From assembly GCF_001411555.2 (NCBI RefSeq), contig NC_049905.1:744001-808000 (forward strand): DNA of 64,000 nt, in the 5' to 3' direction. A program made the translations under genes and the position numbers. Shown in pieces: positions 36,020 to 47,790 of this stretch (within the stretch, counting starts at the first letter, position 1; each line of letters opens with the position of its first letter). Source of the DNA: Juglans regia (lineage: Eukaryota; Streptophyta; Magnoliopsida; Fagales; Juglandaceae). The notes below the pieces were generated by a model. That model did not search any database, was not told the DNA's origin, and saw only the letters and a program-made list of their open reading frames with translations.

Positions 36020-36167
36020 CAAAAATTATGTATACAACCGCTTGTGGCAGCCTATTCCGGCATCGCCATCCTACGTGGCAAAAATTGAAAACGGCGTCGT
36101 TTCCAACCATTTCAAACACAATGAAATTTTCTCCTTTCAGTTGGTCTCCCTTTTTGGTTTCGCCCAA

Positions 36168-36170
<3 letters not shown>

Positions 36171-36234
<64 letters not shown>

Positions 36235-36240
36235 CCCCCC
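36171..36240. repeat. (TC)n microsatellite and C run
   Basis: About thirty TC units followed by nine C, in the left end of MULE-2. The Leu/Ser-rich and Arg/Glu-rich frames over it are artefacts of the repeat. Confidence 0.95.
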
Positions 36241-36299
36241 TTCGTCTTTTCCATTCGTTTTCTCCTTTTGAGAAAGCCGCAACGACACCCTGAAATCCC

Positions 36300-36480
36300 C
36301 TTCCCAGAGCCCCGAAACCCTAACGCACGACCTGCGTCCCCGTTGTGTGAAATCCCCTTCCCACAGAGCCCTGAAACCCTAACCCTAACCCTAACTCGAA
36401 ACCCACACACAACCTAACCCGTACCCTTCCTAAGTTCAAAACTTCAAACACACTCCATACCCTAACGCACAAAGACAGGT
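36300..36480 (+). promoter_or_regulatory. Telo-box/telomere-like motifs in the left end of MULE-2
   Basis: GAAACCCTAA motifs occur near 36315 and 36372, with a short run of the plant telomere repeat (AAACCCT-AACCCTAACCCTAA, 36374-36394). The position matches the telo-box cluster of MULE-1, which supports a promoter or leader role for the plus-strand gene. Confidence 0.5.
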
Positions 36481-37743
36481 TGTCCCAAGTAAGGTTCCAT
36501 GTCCATTGTCCTATTTTTTTTTTCTCATTTTTGGCACACATATTTTTTTCAAACAACCCTTAGCTAACCTTAAATTTTTTTCAATTCTTTGAACAACTCA
36601 GATATATATTCGGTGGAATCATAGTCTTTGAATAGCTCAATTATATGTCTCGGTAGAGGTGGAATTGATTTTTTTTTTTTTTATAATTCGATGGAATCAT
36701 AGTTGCTGCAAATAATTATTCATTTGCTTGTTTCGCTGTTGATAGCTATGAGCTAAGTTCTACGAATAATTTTTCTTTTGATTAGTTGGGTGCCATAGCT
36801 ATTAGGTTGTACTTGATGTTTCAAGATGCACTCAGAATATGTTCAGTTTGGATGTGTTGACTGATTGGTGAACCCTTTGATAATTTTTAATAGACTTTTC
36901 ATACTTATACACACTACACTCTTATATCCCTTTTCATTATTTTATCTCTGATTGGTGAACATATATCTGAGTGCATCTTGTTTCTCTGTTAGTTCTATGA
37001 ATAATTTGTTTTATGATTAGTTGGGTGCCAATACTATTAGGTTGTTCTGATGTTTCAAGATGTACTCAGATATATGTTCAATTTGGATGTGTCGACTAAT
37101 TGGAGAACTCCTTTATGATTTATGACCTACATGGAACCTTGATGGTTTTTGATATGTGTAAAGAAAAATGATTGTTTCTTATTTATAAGTTGTATACATA
37201 GAGAATCAATACATACAGAATTATTTGTGAATATGTAATTGTTTTTGCCTTTGCTAATTAAGTTGGTTAGGTTGTGTGGATTATTTTTTACACACAAAAA
37301 ATAATTTAGGGATTGTAGCAATATTTTGTTAAGGAGTCTACTGCCAAGTTAAAACTTACCTACTTGTTTAAGCTTTTCTTGTGTTCCATATATGACCCAG
37401 TGTTGTTTTAATTGGCAAACCGATATCTATAGTTCAGACTTTTTTCTACCCTGTTTTGGCAGCTGTGGAAATATGCAGATCATGTCTAACTGCTGTATTT
37501 TTTATTGGTGTTTTTTGAACTTAAGCCTTTTAACTCATATTGGTTAAATTGCTACAACTAGACGTGTAGCATGGACCCTCACACATGGTTATGATTACAT
37601 AGGCCTTCCTTTTCAACCCTGTTCCTTTCTGACATGAATATACAAAACAGCTTTCAAGAGACTATAATTTTTTTTATCAAAGTTGTTTTGTATATTCTCT
37701 CTATTTACAATTTCACGACAAGAATATTTTGGTTCATCTTAGA

Positions 37744-38336
37744 ATGTCGTCGTCGTTATCATCAACAACATTTGGCTCATCCTTTGCTAAACACACTTTG
37801 GGCATACCATTCTGCTTCTGTGATGTGAAAGCCATACTAAAATTCTCAAATACTATAAAAAATCTAGGACGACGCTTCTTAGGGTGTCCAAACTACAACA
37901 TAGAGGTGACTACATCTTTGCTTTACATAATACATTTTTAATATTTAATGATTAATATGTTGTACATCTAACATTTCCTATATTTATATTTGTATGAAAT
38001 AATTAAGGATTACCATACTATAAGTTTTTCAAGTGGGTAGATAGTAATCAAGTGAATGAGTTCCAACTTCAAGAAAGAACAAATGAACTGTTAAGGAATG
38101 AGAGAGAACTCGAGAAGAGACTCGACGATGTCGAAAAGAGAGAGACTGAGCTCAGTAAGAGATCGGATGACATCGAGAAGAGAGAAATGCTGCTATCCAA
38201 TATAAATGAGGAGGTTCGGAAGAAGAAGTTGGTGCTTGTTGTACGTGAAGCTGAAATGTCGCGTTCACGTGCACTACTATGGGTTTATTGGGCTTTTGTA
38301 TTTGTATTTGCTTGTTGTATTGGACTCCGTACTTAA
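37744..38336 (+). pseudogene. GRF zinc finger, coiled-coil, membrane protein of MULE-2, damaged
   Basis: Homologue of the MULE-1 gene. Exon 1 (37744-37905, 54 codons) has CFCDVK and GRRFLGCPNY and ends GAG|GTGACT. Exon 2 should start about 38007 with the GGATTACCATAC equivalent and runs to TAA 38334-38336. The acceptor is altered: MULE-1 has TTAG|GGATTA while here the bases are TTAAGGATTA, so the only AG shifts the frame by one and reaches a stop after about ten codons. The fourth zinc ligand is also lost (YCKYFKW became YYKFFKW). The coiled coil (heptad-like EKRLDDVEKRETEL) and hydrophobic end (WVYWAFVFVFACCIGL) remain open for 95 codons. Confidence 0.7.
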
Positions 38337-38984
38337 TGTAAATATATTAAGTTCTTAGGTTCTGCCCAAAGTTGGTGACTAACTTGTAATCTTAAACTCA
38401 CTTGAAATCTGTTCCTTAGTTTGTTTAAATTTGAATGTAGATCTGCTCGTCCATGTGGATAATGTCACTTGATGTATTTATGTTATCTGATATTGCTCTT
38501 GCAGTTTATTTATCCAAATAATAAGATATTATCCTTCCTGTATTCATTGTGGGGTCGTTGTCTTTTGCTTTTGTTTCTTTTACAATGCTGTTTTTATGTC
38601 ATTTTTGTTGTTAGCAGAAACATATTTAGTTATTCCATGTGATAAGAGGCGAATGTAGGGAGATGTCAACTCCAACGACACTGAAAGGTTGGTGCCCAAG
38701 TGCACCGCAATGCCATTTCCTACAGGCAATGAGATGTCGGGACGTGAAGTGACATGCTAAACTGTGTCACACTACGAGAAATAGGGAATGTTTTTGGGAT
38801 TGTTTTATGATAAATGGTTATCTATTTGAAATATGAATTTGACTGGTTATTTGTCTGAATTTTGAGTTGATTTGTGGAGTTTAAAATCTGCATATGACTG
38901 ATCATGATATAATAAATTGATCAACACGGAAACAAATAGCCTTTCAAAATTGCAAATGAACATAAACAAATTGCATTAAACATG

Positions 38985-39080
38985 CAGTTATCGGAGCATT
39001 AAATCTGCCTTTCACAAACTGCATTAAGTTGCATTAAATTGCATATGAGCATTAAATCTGCCTTTCACAAACTCCACAAA
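38985..39080. repeat. Local direct repeat in MULE-2
   Basis: The phrase GAGCATTAAATCTGCCTTTC followed by ACAAACT occurs twice, about 55 bp apart, with GCATTAAATTGCAT between. Non-coding. The remainder of 38337-39900 shows no gene. Confidence 0.55.
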
Positions 39081-39911
39081 TTGGTTTTCATTAGGCTTCT
39101 CTAAGCTTCCAGGCAGTTATCGGAGCATTATACATGCATCACATAGATTTCATTTCCTCTTCTCAAAGCATTACACATATTGCATTACACAAATTGCTTT
39201 TCATTCCAAATGAGAGTCAAAATGTAACATAAGTTCCCAAAAAATTGCCGGTGACACAATTTCATTGTATGCCAATGGTTTCCATATTTCTTCCAAAGAT
39301 GTTTGAAATATTTATTGCTTCAGTCAGCCCCTGAAATAAAGCAGTCGAAGCCCCTTAAACAATGCTTTCTATGAGTAATTCCAAAGATGTCTGAAATATT
39401 TCCACCAAAAAGAACCAAAGGGAGATAGATCAGTAGATGAAGAACCTTGAATAAAAGTAATTTTCTGATACTAAAAAAAAAGAGTGGTTTTCTGTTTATT
39501 CTATATTCTTACTGTCTTGTAGGAAAAAAAAAATTATAATGAAATGATAAACCAACATAGGAAACTATAAGATGCAACAGTGACAACGAAATTCATCAGG
39601 ACTTAAAATGCCTATAAATATACTTATAAAAAATTGCCTATCAATATCTATTACAGAAATATGCATTTACTGATAAAAAAGTGCTATAAGGGCTTAAATT
39701 CTTGAAAAAGTGTATGGATGAGTGGATATTCTCAAAGAATATGCCAATGAGAAGTTTGTAGAGTTGGATACAATTTATATTTTCATCTTCCTAACATGAA
39801 ATCATTTAAAACCAAAGTGCATCCAACCCAAATGTGCAATTAATATCACAAACACTCTAGCAATTAATATCTAGACACTTAAGCTAGCATATTCAACCTC
39901 TATAACAAATT

Positions 39912-42900
39912 TTATAATGCATCCAACTCAAAGTGCATTGGTTGTGATCCATCCAACCCAAATTATAGTTGTAAACAAAAAAACCCAATTACTAATGTGG
40001 TGTTGATCTTTAGAATTAAATATATCGAAAATACTTAGGATCCACTTACACTTTCTTGACTTTGAAACATTGTTTCTTGGTTTTGGGTTCCATTGATGTC
40101 AATAGCTGCGCTTTCTGGAACAGCTTGGTTAGAAGTACTTGTTAAATCACAACCAAATATTAAGGCGTGAAAAATAAAAAAAACCCAATATACCTGGACG
40201 CCACCAATATTTGACATATCGATCTCTAGAGTAAGGAATAAATTCCTACATGTTTGTCTTACAACTGGTATATCTCCTCCATCCAGCTATTAATCGAGTA
40301 AGAAATAACAAGATACATTAGTGATAGTTGCATTTATAAAATATAAATAAAAACCAGGTATTAAATATCTGCACCTCTTTACATTTTCCATTTCCTGGTA
40401 CGCTTTTTGTCTTTGCTTTAGCTTTCCGCATGTCATTCTCCATCCTAGATGCTCTCCTCAGAGATGGGGGTCTGTCTTTCCCTCGCACAACACGAGGACT
40501 GAGTACTTGCTTAGAACTACCAATTGTGGTTGTGTCCTTTGTCGTACTTTCGATATTGGAACCTGTTTGGGTCATCGATGAGGGTTCTTGATTGGCACTA
40601 TACAAGTCAATCATCGCATATAACTTAGTAGTTGCATCCTCATTATTAGATTTCGAACTCGCTATATGAGTTATCATCTAATAACATATATTCAGCAGAC
40701 TTGAATATCTATTACAATCTACGCGCTGCTCCCCCCCGTCATAGTTGTTGTACATCAAGGTGTATCTCCTTTTTATGTTCTTTCTCCATCGATCCAAAAT
40801 GTACCTATCTGGCAAAGATTTAATCTCGTTACATTTGAATACGGCTAAAATGTGCCGACACAATATGCTCCTCATCTCAAATAAACCACAAGAACACTTT
40901 GCAGATGCATCTTCCTCAATAAAGTCCACATAATGCATCACGAGCTTATTGAACTATTCCAAACGAATTTCATCCTCTAGCAAATAGGTATGTACTACAC
41001 CATCCCTCTTAAGTAATTTTGGATCCATATCGATGATGCTAGTAAATTGCTGCTGAACTTCCTTGAATTTAACATTCGTGCACAAATATTGAAACCTCTT
41101 CTCAATCGGAGATCTAGATATGCAAGGAATTATGATATTAAATGTGTGGAAGTCCGCGGCATTTTCATTCTCAATTTTTTTTTTTCAATGCGTTCTCAAA
41201 TTGGTCGACAAAAGCTTTCATGTTTGTCTTAGCATGAACATAACCGCCAAAGAAGGCATTCATGCTCTCACTCCGCTACGTTGTACACATTCCAGCCCAA
41301 AAATACTCATTCAAGAATGCTGGAACCCAATGCTCACGCTCTGTGTATAAACTTTGCAACCACACATTCTCATGCAAGTTGTAGGTAGTAATTAAATGAT
41401 CACAACATTTCTCAAACTCTTCAACGCTTTGGGTGTCATACACACATTTCATCAGGTCATTTTTCATTCCACTTTTGTATGATCCATAGGAGCCAAGCTT
41501 TTCAGGAACTTTCTTCAATATATGCCACAGACAAAATCTATATCGGATTCTGGGAAAAACAATAGCTATTGCATTTTTCATGGCTCTGTCCTGATCAATG
41601 ATTATAGCTTTCAGAGCTAAACCATCCATGCACTGCAACCAGGTTTGGAATAATCACACAAAGGTCTCGGTATCCTCACTAGAAATCAAGTCTACTCCCA
41701 ACATAATTAATTGTTCATGGTGGTTTACACCAACAAATGGTACAAAGGGCATCCCATATCTATTCGTCAAGTATGTGGTATCGAATGTGACCACATCCCC
41801 AAAATATTTGTAGGATGCTCTACTACAGGGGTCTGCCCAGAAGACATTTTTTAACCTCCATTCATCATCCAAATCCATCAATGAAAAAAACTCAGGATTT
41901 CTGTATTGCATATGTGAAAAATAGTCTTGAAGCACTCTTGCACCACCTGCACCAAGTCTTAGATATCTTGCATTGTCTATATAATTACAACAATCTTTTT
42001 CCAAAAAGGGAGGTTCTCAAAGCCACCCGCACCAACAACAAGAGATCCAAAGCTCTTATTCATCTTGATGCCAGTCAAATTATCTGTATCTAAGACCCTT
42101 TTTACGGCATCACTCACTTTTCTATTACATCAAAAGAACCGAGATTTCTTTGGACTGAGGCCGTGGTTATGGATGTTATGAACTGAAGTCAACTGAAACT
42201 TTCCCTCAGTTTTTAACGCATTGATCTTTGCCTTGCATTCCGTTTTTCCTGTCCGACGTGGATTTGCGACATTTAAAGTCTTATTCCGAGCCTTCCCACC
42301 ACGGGCATAAGCAAATGTGACATATCTAACAGTTTCATCATCTCCCCTCTCAGTCCTTTTTGTCATCACCCCAAACCCACATTTCTTACCATATTCCTTA
42401 TAATAACTGATTAAATCTTCTAAGGAATTAAACTTCATCCCCGACTTTGGCTCCTCAATCATATCATCACAATCTAACTGTACATTCTGAGATGACCCGG
42501 CATTGCCATCCTCAGTTTCTCGTGGATTTGGTCTATCCTCATTACTTTCTTCAACTCTAGATGTACATGGCGAATCAGTTTGACCACCATCAGGTCTATT
42601 ATCATCTGAACCAACTAGTTTGCTGGTAGCAGAGCTTGTATTAATGGGAGGGCTCAAAGGTCCATGTCATTCTGAAGTGAATAACCAACATTCTACAAAA
42701 AGTACAAAAATAACTGCAATTAAACTCCTTAAAAGAAGCCAACTTATTAAAAATTATACATGATAAATATTACCACATGTATGTTGATTGGATATTGGTT
42801 GCCAACTGGATATGGCAGAAAAGTCGATGACCACGTAGGCACTGGTCCATAGTAACCAGTCATGTAATTTGGGATGTTTGGACAAGTTGATGGTATGTCC

Positions 42901-43039
42901 TAACATGTTATTAGATAAAATTATTGATGTATTCTGAAATTCCAATGTTATTGATATATTCAACGATATAATATACCGCAGATGAAGGATTTGAGCTAGA
43001 TGGTGTTAGCGTTGATGGCTGTTCTTTCCCGTTTCTCAT
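39912..43039 (-). pseudogene. FAR1/FHY3-type MULE transposase, heavily mutated (MULE-2)
   Basis: Exon model parallel to MULE-1: A 42977-43039 (donor GCG|GTATAT), B 42774-42899, C about 40370-42690, D 40194-40286, E about 40050-40115, F ending 39912-39914. Exon C lesions against MULE-1 include a one-base deletion near 42660, TGA 42130-42132, a one-base deletion near 42005, TGA 41654-41656 (Trp), TAG 41276-41278 (Gln), a homopolymer shift near 41170 and TAG about 40678. FAR1 (KKCGFGVMTKRTE, HNHGLSPKKS), MULE (FDTTYLTNRYGMPF, IIDQDRAMKNAI) and SWIM (CSCGLFEMRSILCRH) segments are still legible. It cannot encode transposase, and is useful mainly as a guide to the exon structure of MULE-1. Confidence 0.85.
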
Positions 43040-44463
43040 GCTAAGAGGGAGACAAATGCATTATAAATATATATATTATTTATATAACTCAAGTTAATCA
43101 TTTTTAGATCAATATATAAGAATTTAGTATTTTTAGATCAATGTGTAACCAGCAAGTATTTTTAGAGCAATATATAAGTGCAAACTTGTAAACGAAGAAA
43201 CAAAGTTAACCCCCAACAACAAATTAAGAAATCTAACCTGTACAGTTCAACTAATGAAATTATATATCACAAATATAATTTATGATCTTCTCATGAGGAA
43301 CAATGGCGCCACCAATGTATGTTCACCAGAACACTAATTAATGCACATGAGTTTGAAGCTTATAAAGAACATAAAAACAGCTTCTTGGTTCAATGTCATG
43401 TTTCAAAGAACCTTAAACTTTTGTTGTTAAGAAGTTCATTTTTTTGTAAGTATAAATGCAAAAGGAAAAACCATTAATTTATGATGTTTTGCAAACTTTA
43501 TGAGTTTGGCTTTCATCTGGGGCAAAAAATTACAAGATGAATGCATTCTAAATTTTTCAAAACCACTACAAAATTTTTTATTAGCAAATGATTTCAATTT
43601 TTTTCAGCTTCTTTTAATGGTGTGTTCTGGGTCCCTTTTAATGCATTCTAAATTTTTCAAAACCACTACAGAAATATGCTATCTCCATTAATGCTATAAA
43701 AGTAACAATATGATGACTTGTTATCACCCAGTGCTTCGAAAGATTTTAACTGAGATGATGGCCTGAATTAGATTTGCCCACGAACCCTGCAGTGCTTGTG
43801 TTAAAGTACCCAACAACCCGTTCAATACAAAAGCCGTCATTGACAAAAATTTTAAAACAAAAAATATCAATGTCTGAAGAAATTTTTGTTGATGAAATTC
43901 ACCAAGAATGTTCAGAGGAGGACTGGGTCTCAACCGAATGTACTTGGTTTCGCTCTCTGCGTTCGCTATACAGCTGGGTGCAAAATCTCAACTATAAATC
44001 TCAACCCAATCAAGCAGCTCTTTTTTGTAGGATGTGACGCAGGATGAACGACAGTGACCAAAGACGCATGATGGCGAAGACGGATCCAATGCATGACAGC
44101 CCAACCCACTGGTTTCGCACGAAGATAGGTTTCCCTCTCTGGTTTCGCACAACCTCTCTTCTTTCCCTCTCTGGTTTTGATCTACAACATCCAACCTAAC
44201 GTAGCTTTTTGGATTCGATTTCACTCCAACGCACTATGGCACTTCAAGATGCATCCAACGCACGATGGGACCTCTTTCAGTTTCTTCCTCTCTCTGGTTT
44301 CGAACAAACAACAAGCTTTCATTTTCGTTTTCTCCCTCTCTACTTTCTTTCTGTTTTTGGTTTTCCCTCATTTCTTCCGCATTTTTTTAATTATAATATT
44401 ACACGCTGACGTGTCAGCCGGTTTCGCTGCTGGTGTAAAACTCGATTGTATTTAGAATTATTG

Positions 44464-44472
44464 ATATATTAA
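44464..44472. repeat. Right 9-bp target site duplication of MULE-2
   Basis: ATATATTAA, identical to 36011-36019. Confidence 0.8.
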
Positions 44473-46071
44473 CCTAGATCATTCTGTTGTAAATACACTA
44501 AGGACACTTTAATATTTTTCTATACTCAGATTTTATTCTTTTATTATTCTCCTTGTAACAGGATTTGTGCCTATGTTGACAGTATATACTCGTGCTTATG
44601 TAAAGTGTAAATAAATATTAGGACAATAAGAGTTTAACTTCAAACTGGACGTGGTGAATAGAAGAGATTTACACCCTCTAATAATAAATTTACACGTCTG
44701 CATTTCAAGAGAAAGAAAAATAGAAACGCTCTCATGTAAGTATCGCCCATACAATCCCTCACCCCATCATTCTCTCTCTCTCCTGTTTCCCTCTCTCGCC
44801 AACACCAAATGTTTGCTCTCTCTCTCTCTCTCTCCCCTCAAGTGGCCAGTTGGAGCTCACTTTCTCTCACCCCTCAGTCCCTCTCTTTGTTATTGTTCCT
44901 CATTTTTTTTTTTCAATTCTACATACTCAAATGAGAATTTCAATACTTGATTTTAAAAACTAAGCAAAAATGTTAGAGCTTGTACCAGCTAGACTGGGTG
45001 GATAGATATGTTTCTTTGCCTCTAGTTATTTTTCTGTATGTTGAGTTGGATCTTGGTAACTTGGATAGTTGTTAGGTACCGAATGCTCTATTAGGTGGCA
45101 CACTTAGCAACTTATTGAGGTTAGGATACCACTGAACTAAAGGCTAAGAGAAAGTGATGGGCAATGGCTTGCAGGAAGAGAGATTGAGGGGTTGAGGAGA
45201 GAGAGAGAGAAAGAACAAACTTTCGTCGTCAGCAAGAGGGAGAGAGAGAGAGAACGAGTGGGAGATTGTATGGGCTTTATTTACATGAAGACAGTTCTAT
45301 TTTTATTTCTGAAATGCATAGGTGTCAACGTATTATTAAAGGGTATAAATTCCTTCTATTCACACATCCGACCCCTAGCTTCTCCCCTTCTAAATAATTT
45401 GGACATTGAGATAAGTTGTAAATAATAATCTTTTGTAAATCTTATTAAAATGGATTTAATTTTTTAAGTTGAAATGAGTTTAAGTTTTGGAAAATACTTT
45501 AACCACACAAGAATTACACAAAAATAAATCCACAAATTGGTGAAACTTGATGTGGTACATCAGATTGTAAATTTATTTTTATTATAAAGTAGATTTAACA
45601 GATCTCGTAAAGCCATGTTAGTTTGTAGATTTACTTTTGTATAATCTTTTTGTGTCTTTAGCAGTTCTCTTAAGTTTTTAATTTGAAATGTAAGAAGTAA
45701 GTTGAGATGAATTTAACTTTTTTATGAAAAATTAAAAAAGTAGTGAGTCTGATCAATAATTGGTTAAGATAAGTTGATCAGTTGGATTCAACAAACAAAC
45801 ACAGCCTTATATCACACGCTACACATCTTTTTTAATTTCTTTTTTCATTTTTCCCATAATAAGTATGTAATATATAGATAATGAGTAGTACAACTCAATT
45901 AATTTAGCATAAAAAATAACTAAAAAATTTAAAATATATATAGTGTGGGATCTGAATAGCATAACCCATTCGAGATTTATGAAAAATGTATTTTTTTTTT
46001 TGGACTAATAATTTTTTTTTAAATGAGTATGTGAGCTTAAGATTGTATAAAACTTTACAATCTTGCAAAAA

Positions 46072-46112
<41 letters not shown>
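44473..46112. other. Gene-free AT-rich interval with microsatellites
   Basis: Contains (TC)n tracts near 44770 and 44816-44835, (GA)n near 45198-45252 and a (TA)n array at 46075-46111 that adjoins the Helitron. No open frame with recognisable content was found. Confidence 0.6.
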
Positions 46113-46113
<1 letters not shown>

Positions 46114-46603
46114 TAGTAAGATGTTACGTGCCTGAGGCACGTATGTGCAGTTCAAAGTACTAATATATTTTATTAAAATAAAAATAAAGTACATATATCT
46201 TATTATTTTATTACTAATATATATCTTAAAAACTATTAAAAAATAGGCTATTTGTAAATTATTATAATGCTTTCCTATTATAATGAATACAAAAAGACAA
46301 ATCTACATAAATCTGTTTTCCTATTATAACATATTTTCAAATTGGAAATTGAATCCATGATTATTATTATAATAAATCTGCTTTATTAGCATATTTAAAC
46401 ATATTAATAGTGGAATAGAAACTAACAAAAATCATAAAAGTAGCCATAAATATAATGTAAATGAAAATACAATTGTATCCCTGTGTTCTGTAATTATTAC
46501 AAACGGATGGAAAGTTAATGAAAACCAGCATATTCCGTTAAAACAATAAATTTCTGTTAAAACAAGAAAATTCCGTTTCATAGGTTCTTTATATATATAG
46601 AGA
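46113..46603 (-). mobile_element. Small non-autonomous Helitron
   Basis: Read on the minus strand, the 491-bp element starts TCTCTATATATATAAAG after host A. It ends with the hairpin ACGTGCC-TCA-GGCACGT, then AACATCTTA and CTAG before host T. A 5' TC, 3' CTRR, a short hairpin about a dozen bases from the end and insertion between A and T are the defining Helitron features. No Rep/helicase coding sequence is present, so it depends on another element. Confidence 0.75.
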
Positions 46604-47790
46604 TATATATATATATATTCTTAGAAACTAGTCCGTACAGTACTTATTTCGAACTATTTATCATAATAAAAAAAGTATAAAACTAGTGTTTAAAGCGAGG
46701 GAGTCCTGCATGAACCAAAACATACATGCAATATAAGTGTTTTGGTAAGTGAAAAACCGAGTAAAAAGAAGCTGCATCTATATATACCAGTGCAAATGAT
46801 AGCATAATAATAATAATAATAATAAACCATATTTCAAACCAGGAATGTTGAGCAAAAATGTTTGTCCCTTGAACCATATATATATATATATGACAAGAAA
46901 AACCATAAACAAACTTAGCATCATAATTTCTAATCACACGTCCACAACTAGCCATGCCACGTCCAAAAAGGTAGTCTCACATCCACAGCTCCCAAATTTC
47001 TCAAACCATCTGCCAAACCATTCCCTTCATGGATCTGGAAATGCATATAGAAATGGAAGGCAATAATGTGCGTGGAAATTAGGTACGTAGGAGGTTGCTT
47101 CTAGCGCTCGCGCACACAAGATTTAAGCAAATATCTTCACTTCTCAGGGATCAAATCAACTTTACCCTAAATAATAACAATTCCATTATCAATACATACA
47201 GATTCAAATACGTATGTAGTTTAGAAATCAAGAATTAATTATTCCAATCACTAATTAGTAACATCAATCACGATTTTTCCAAGATCATGAAGAAAAGTCA
47301 TATATTGCATTTGTTTTTGAAAAATAAAAGTAATTCATTAGTGTGAATTTTAAGTAAATGTGATAGAAGTGACCCTATTTAAGAAAAGTTGTACGTACCG
47401 ATCGAGAACTCGTTAATAGTACTCATCCTACTCCACATTCTGATATCTGTAGTAATTCATTAGTCGTTCGAACTTTAAATCATGATATTTATACCGACTT
47501 GCCCATTCTGTCAATAAAAATAATGAGGCAGAAAAGAAAGAAGGAGAATTAATTTGACAACACGGAGAAAATGGTAGTAAAGTGTGTGTATATATATATA
47601 TATATACATGTATATGGAAAATAAATGAGAGGGATCGATGGATCTAAGTATTTGTATATGGAAAACAGAAATTCGATTGGCAATAATAAAAAGAAAAGGC
47701 AGTTAATTCACGATCTGCAAAACAATTCCTAATGCTCACATTATAATGCCAAATCATATTTAATTTACTTTTATTTTTATAATTAATGTT
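46604..47790. other. AT-rich interval downstream of the second CNL
   Basis: Simple repeats ((AAT)n near 46805, (TA)n near 46880 and 47590) and no supported gene. If the CNL has a further 3' exon after its CAGGTGAG site, it would lie here. Confidence 0.45.

Larger units (their letters stand above)
36020..44463. mobile_element. MULE-2: second, decayed two-gene Mutator-like element
   Basis: An 8444-bp element with identical 9-bp flanks. The terminal inverted repeats match at 16 of 21 positions: left CAAAAATTATGTATACAACCG against the complement of the right end, CAATAATTCTAAATACAATCG. It has the same layout as MULE-1: telo-box-rich left end, GRF/coiled-coil/membrane gene on plus (37744-38336) and FAR1-type transposase on minus (39912-43039), converging. 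The coding sequences are clearly diverged from MULE-1, so the two are separate insertions of one family and not a segmental duplicate. Confidence 0.85.

Noticed and set aside
36374..36394. Telomere repeat, possible interstitial telomere
   Set aside because: Only about three units, placed like the telo-boxes of MULE-1, so better read as a promoter motif.
35991..36417. Frames encoding Leu-Ser or Arg-Glu repeats
   Set aside because: Pure translation of the (TC)n microsatellite.
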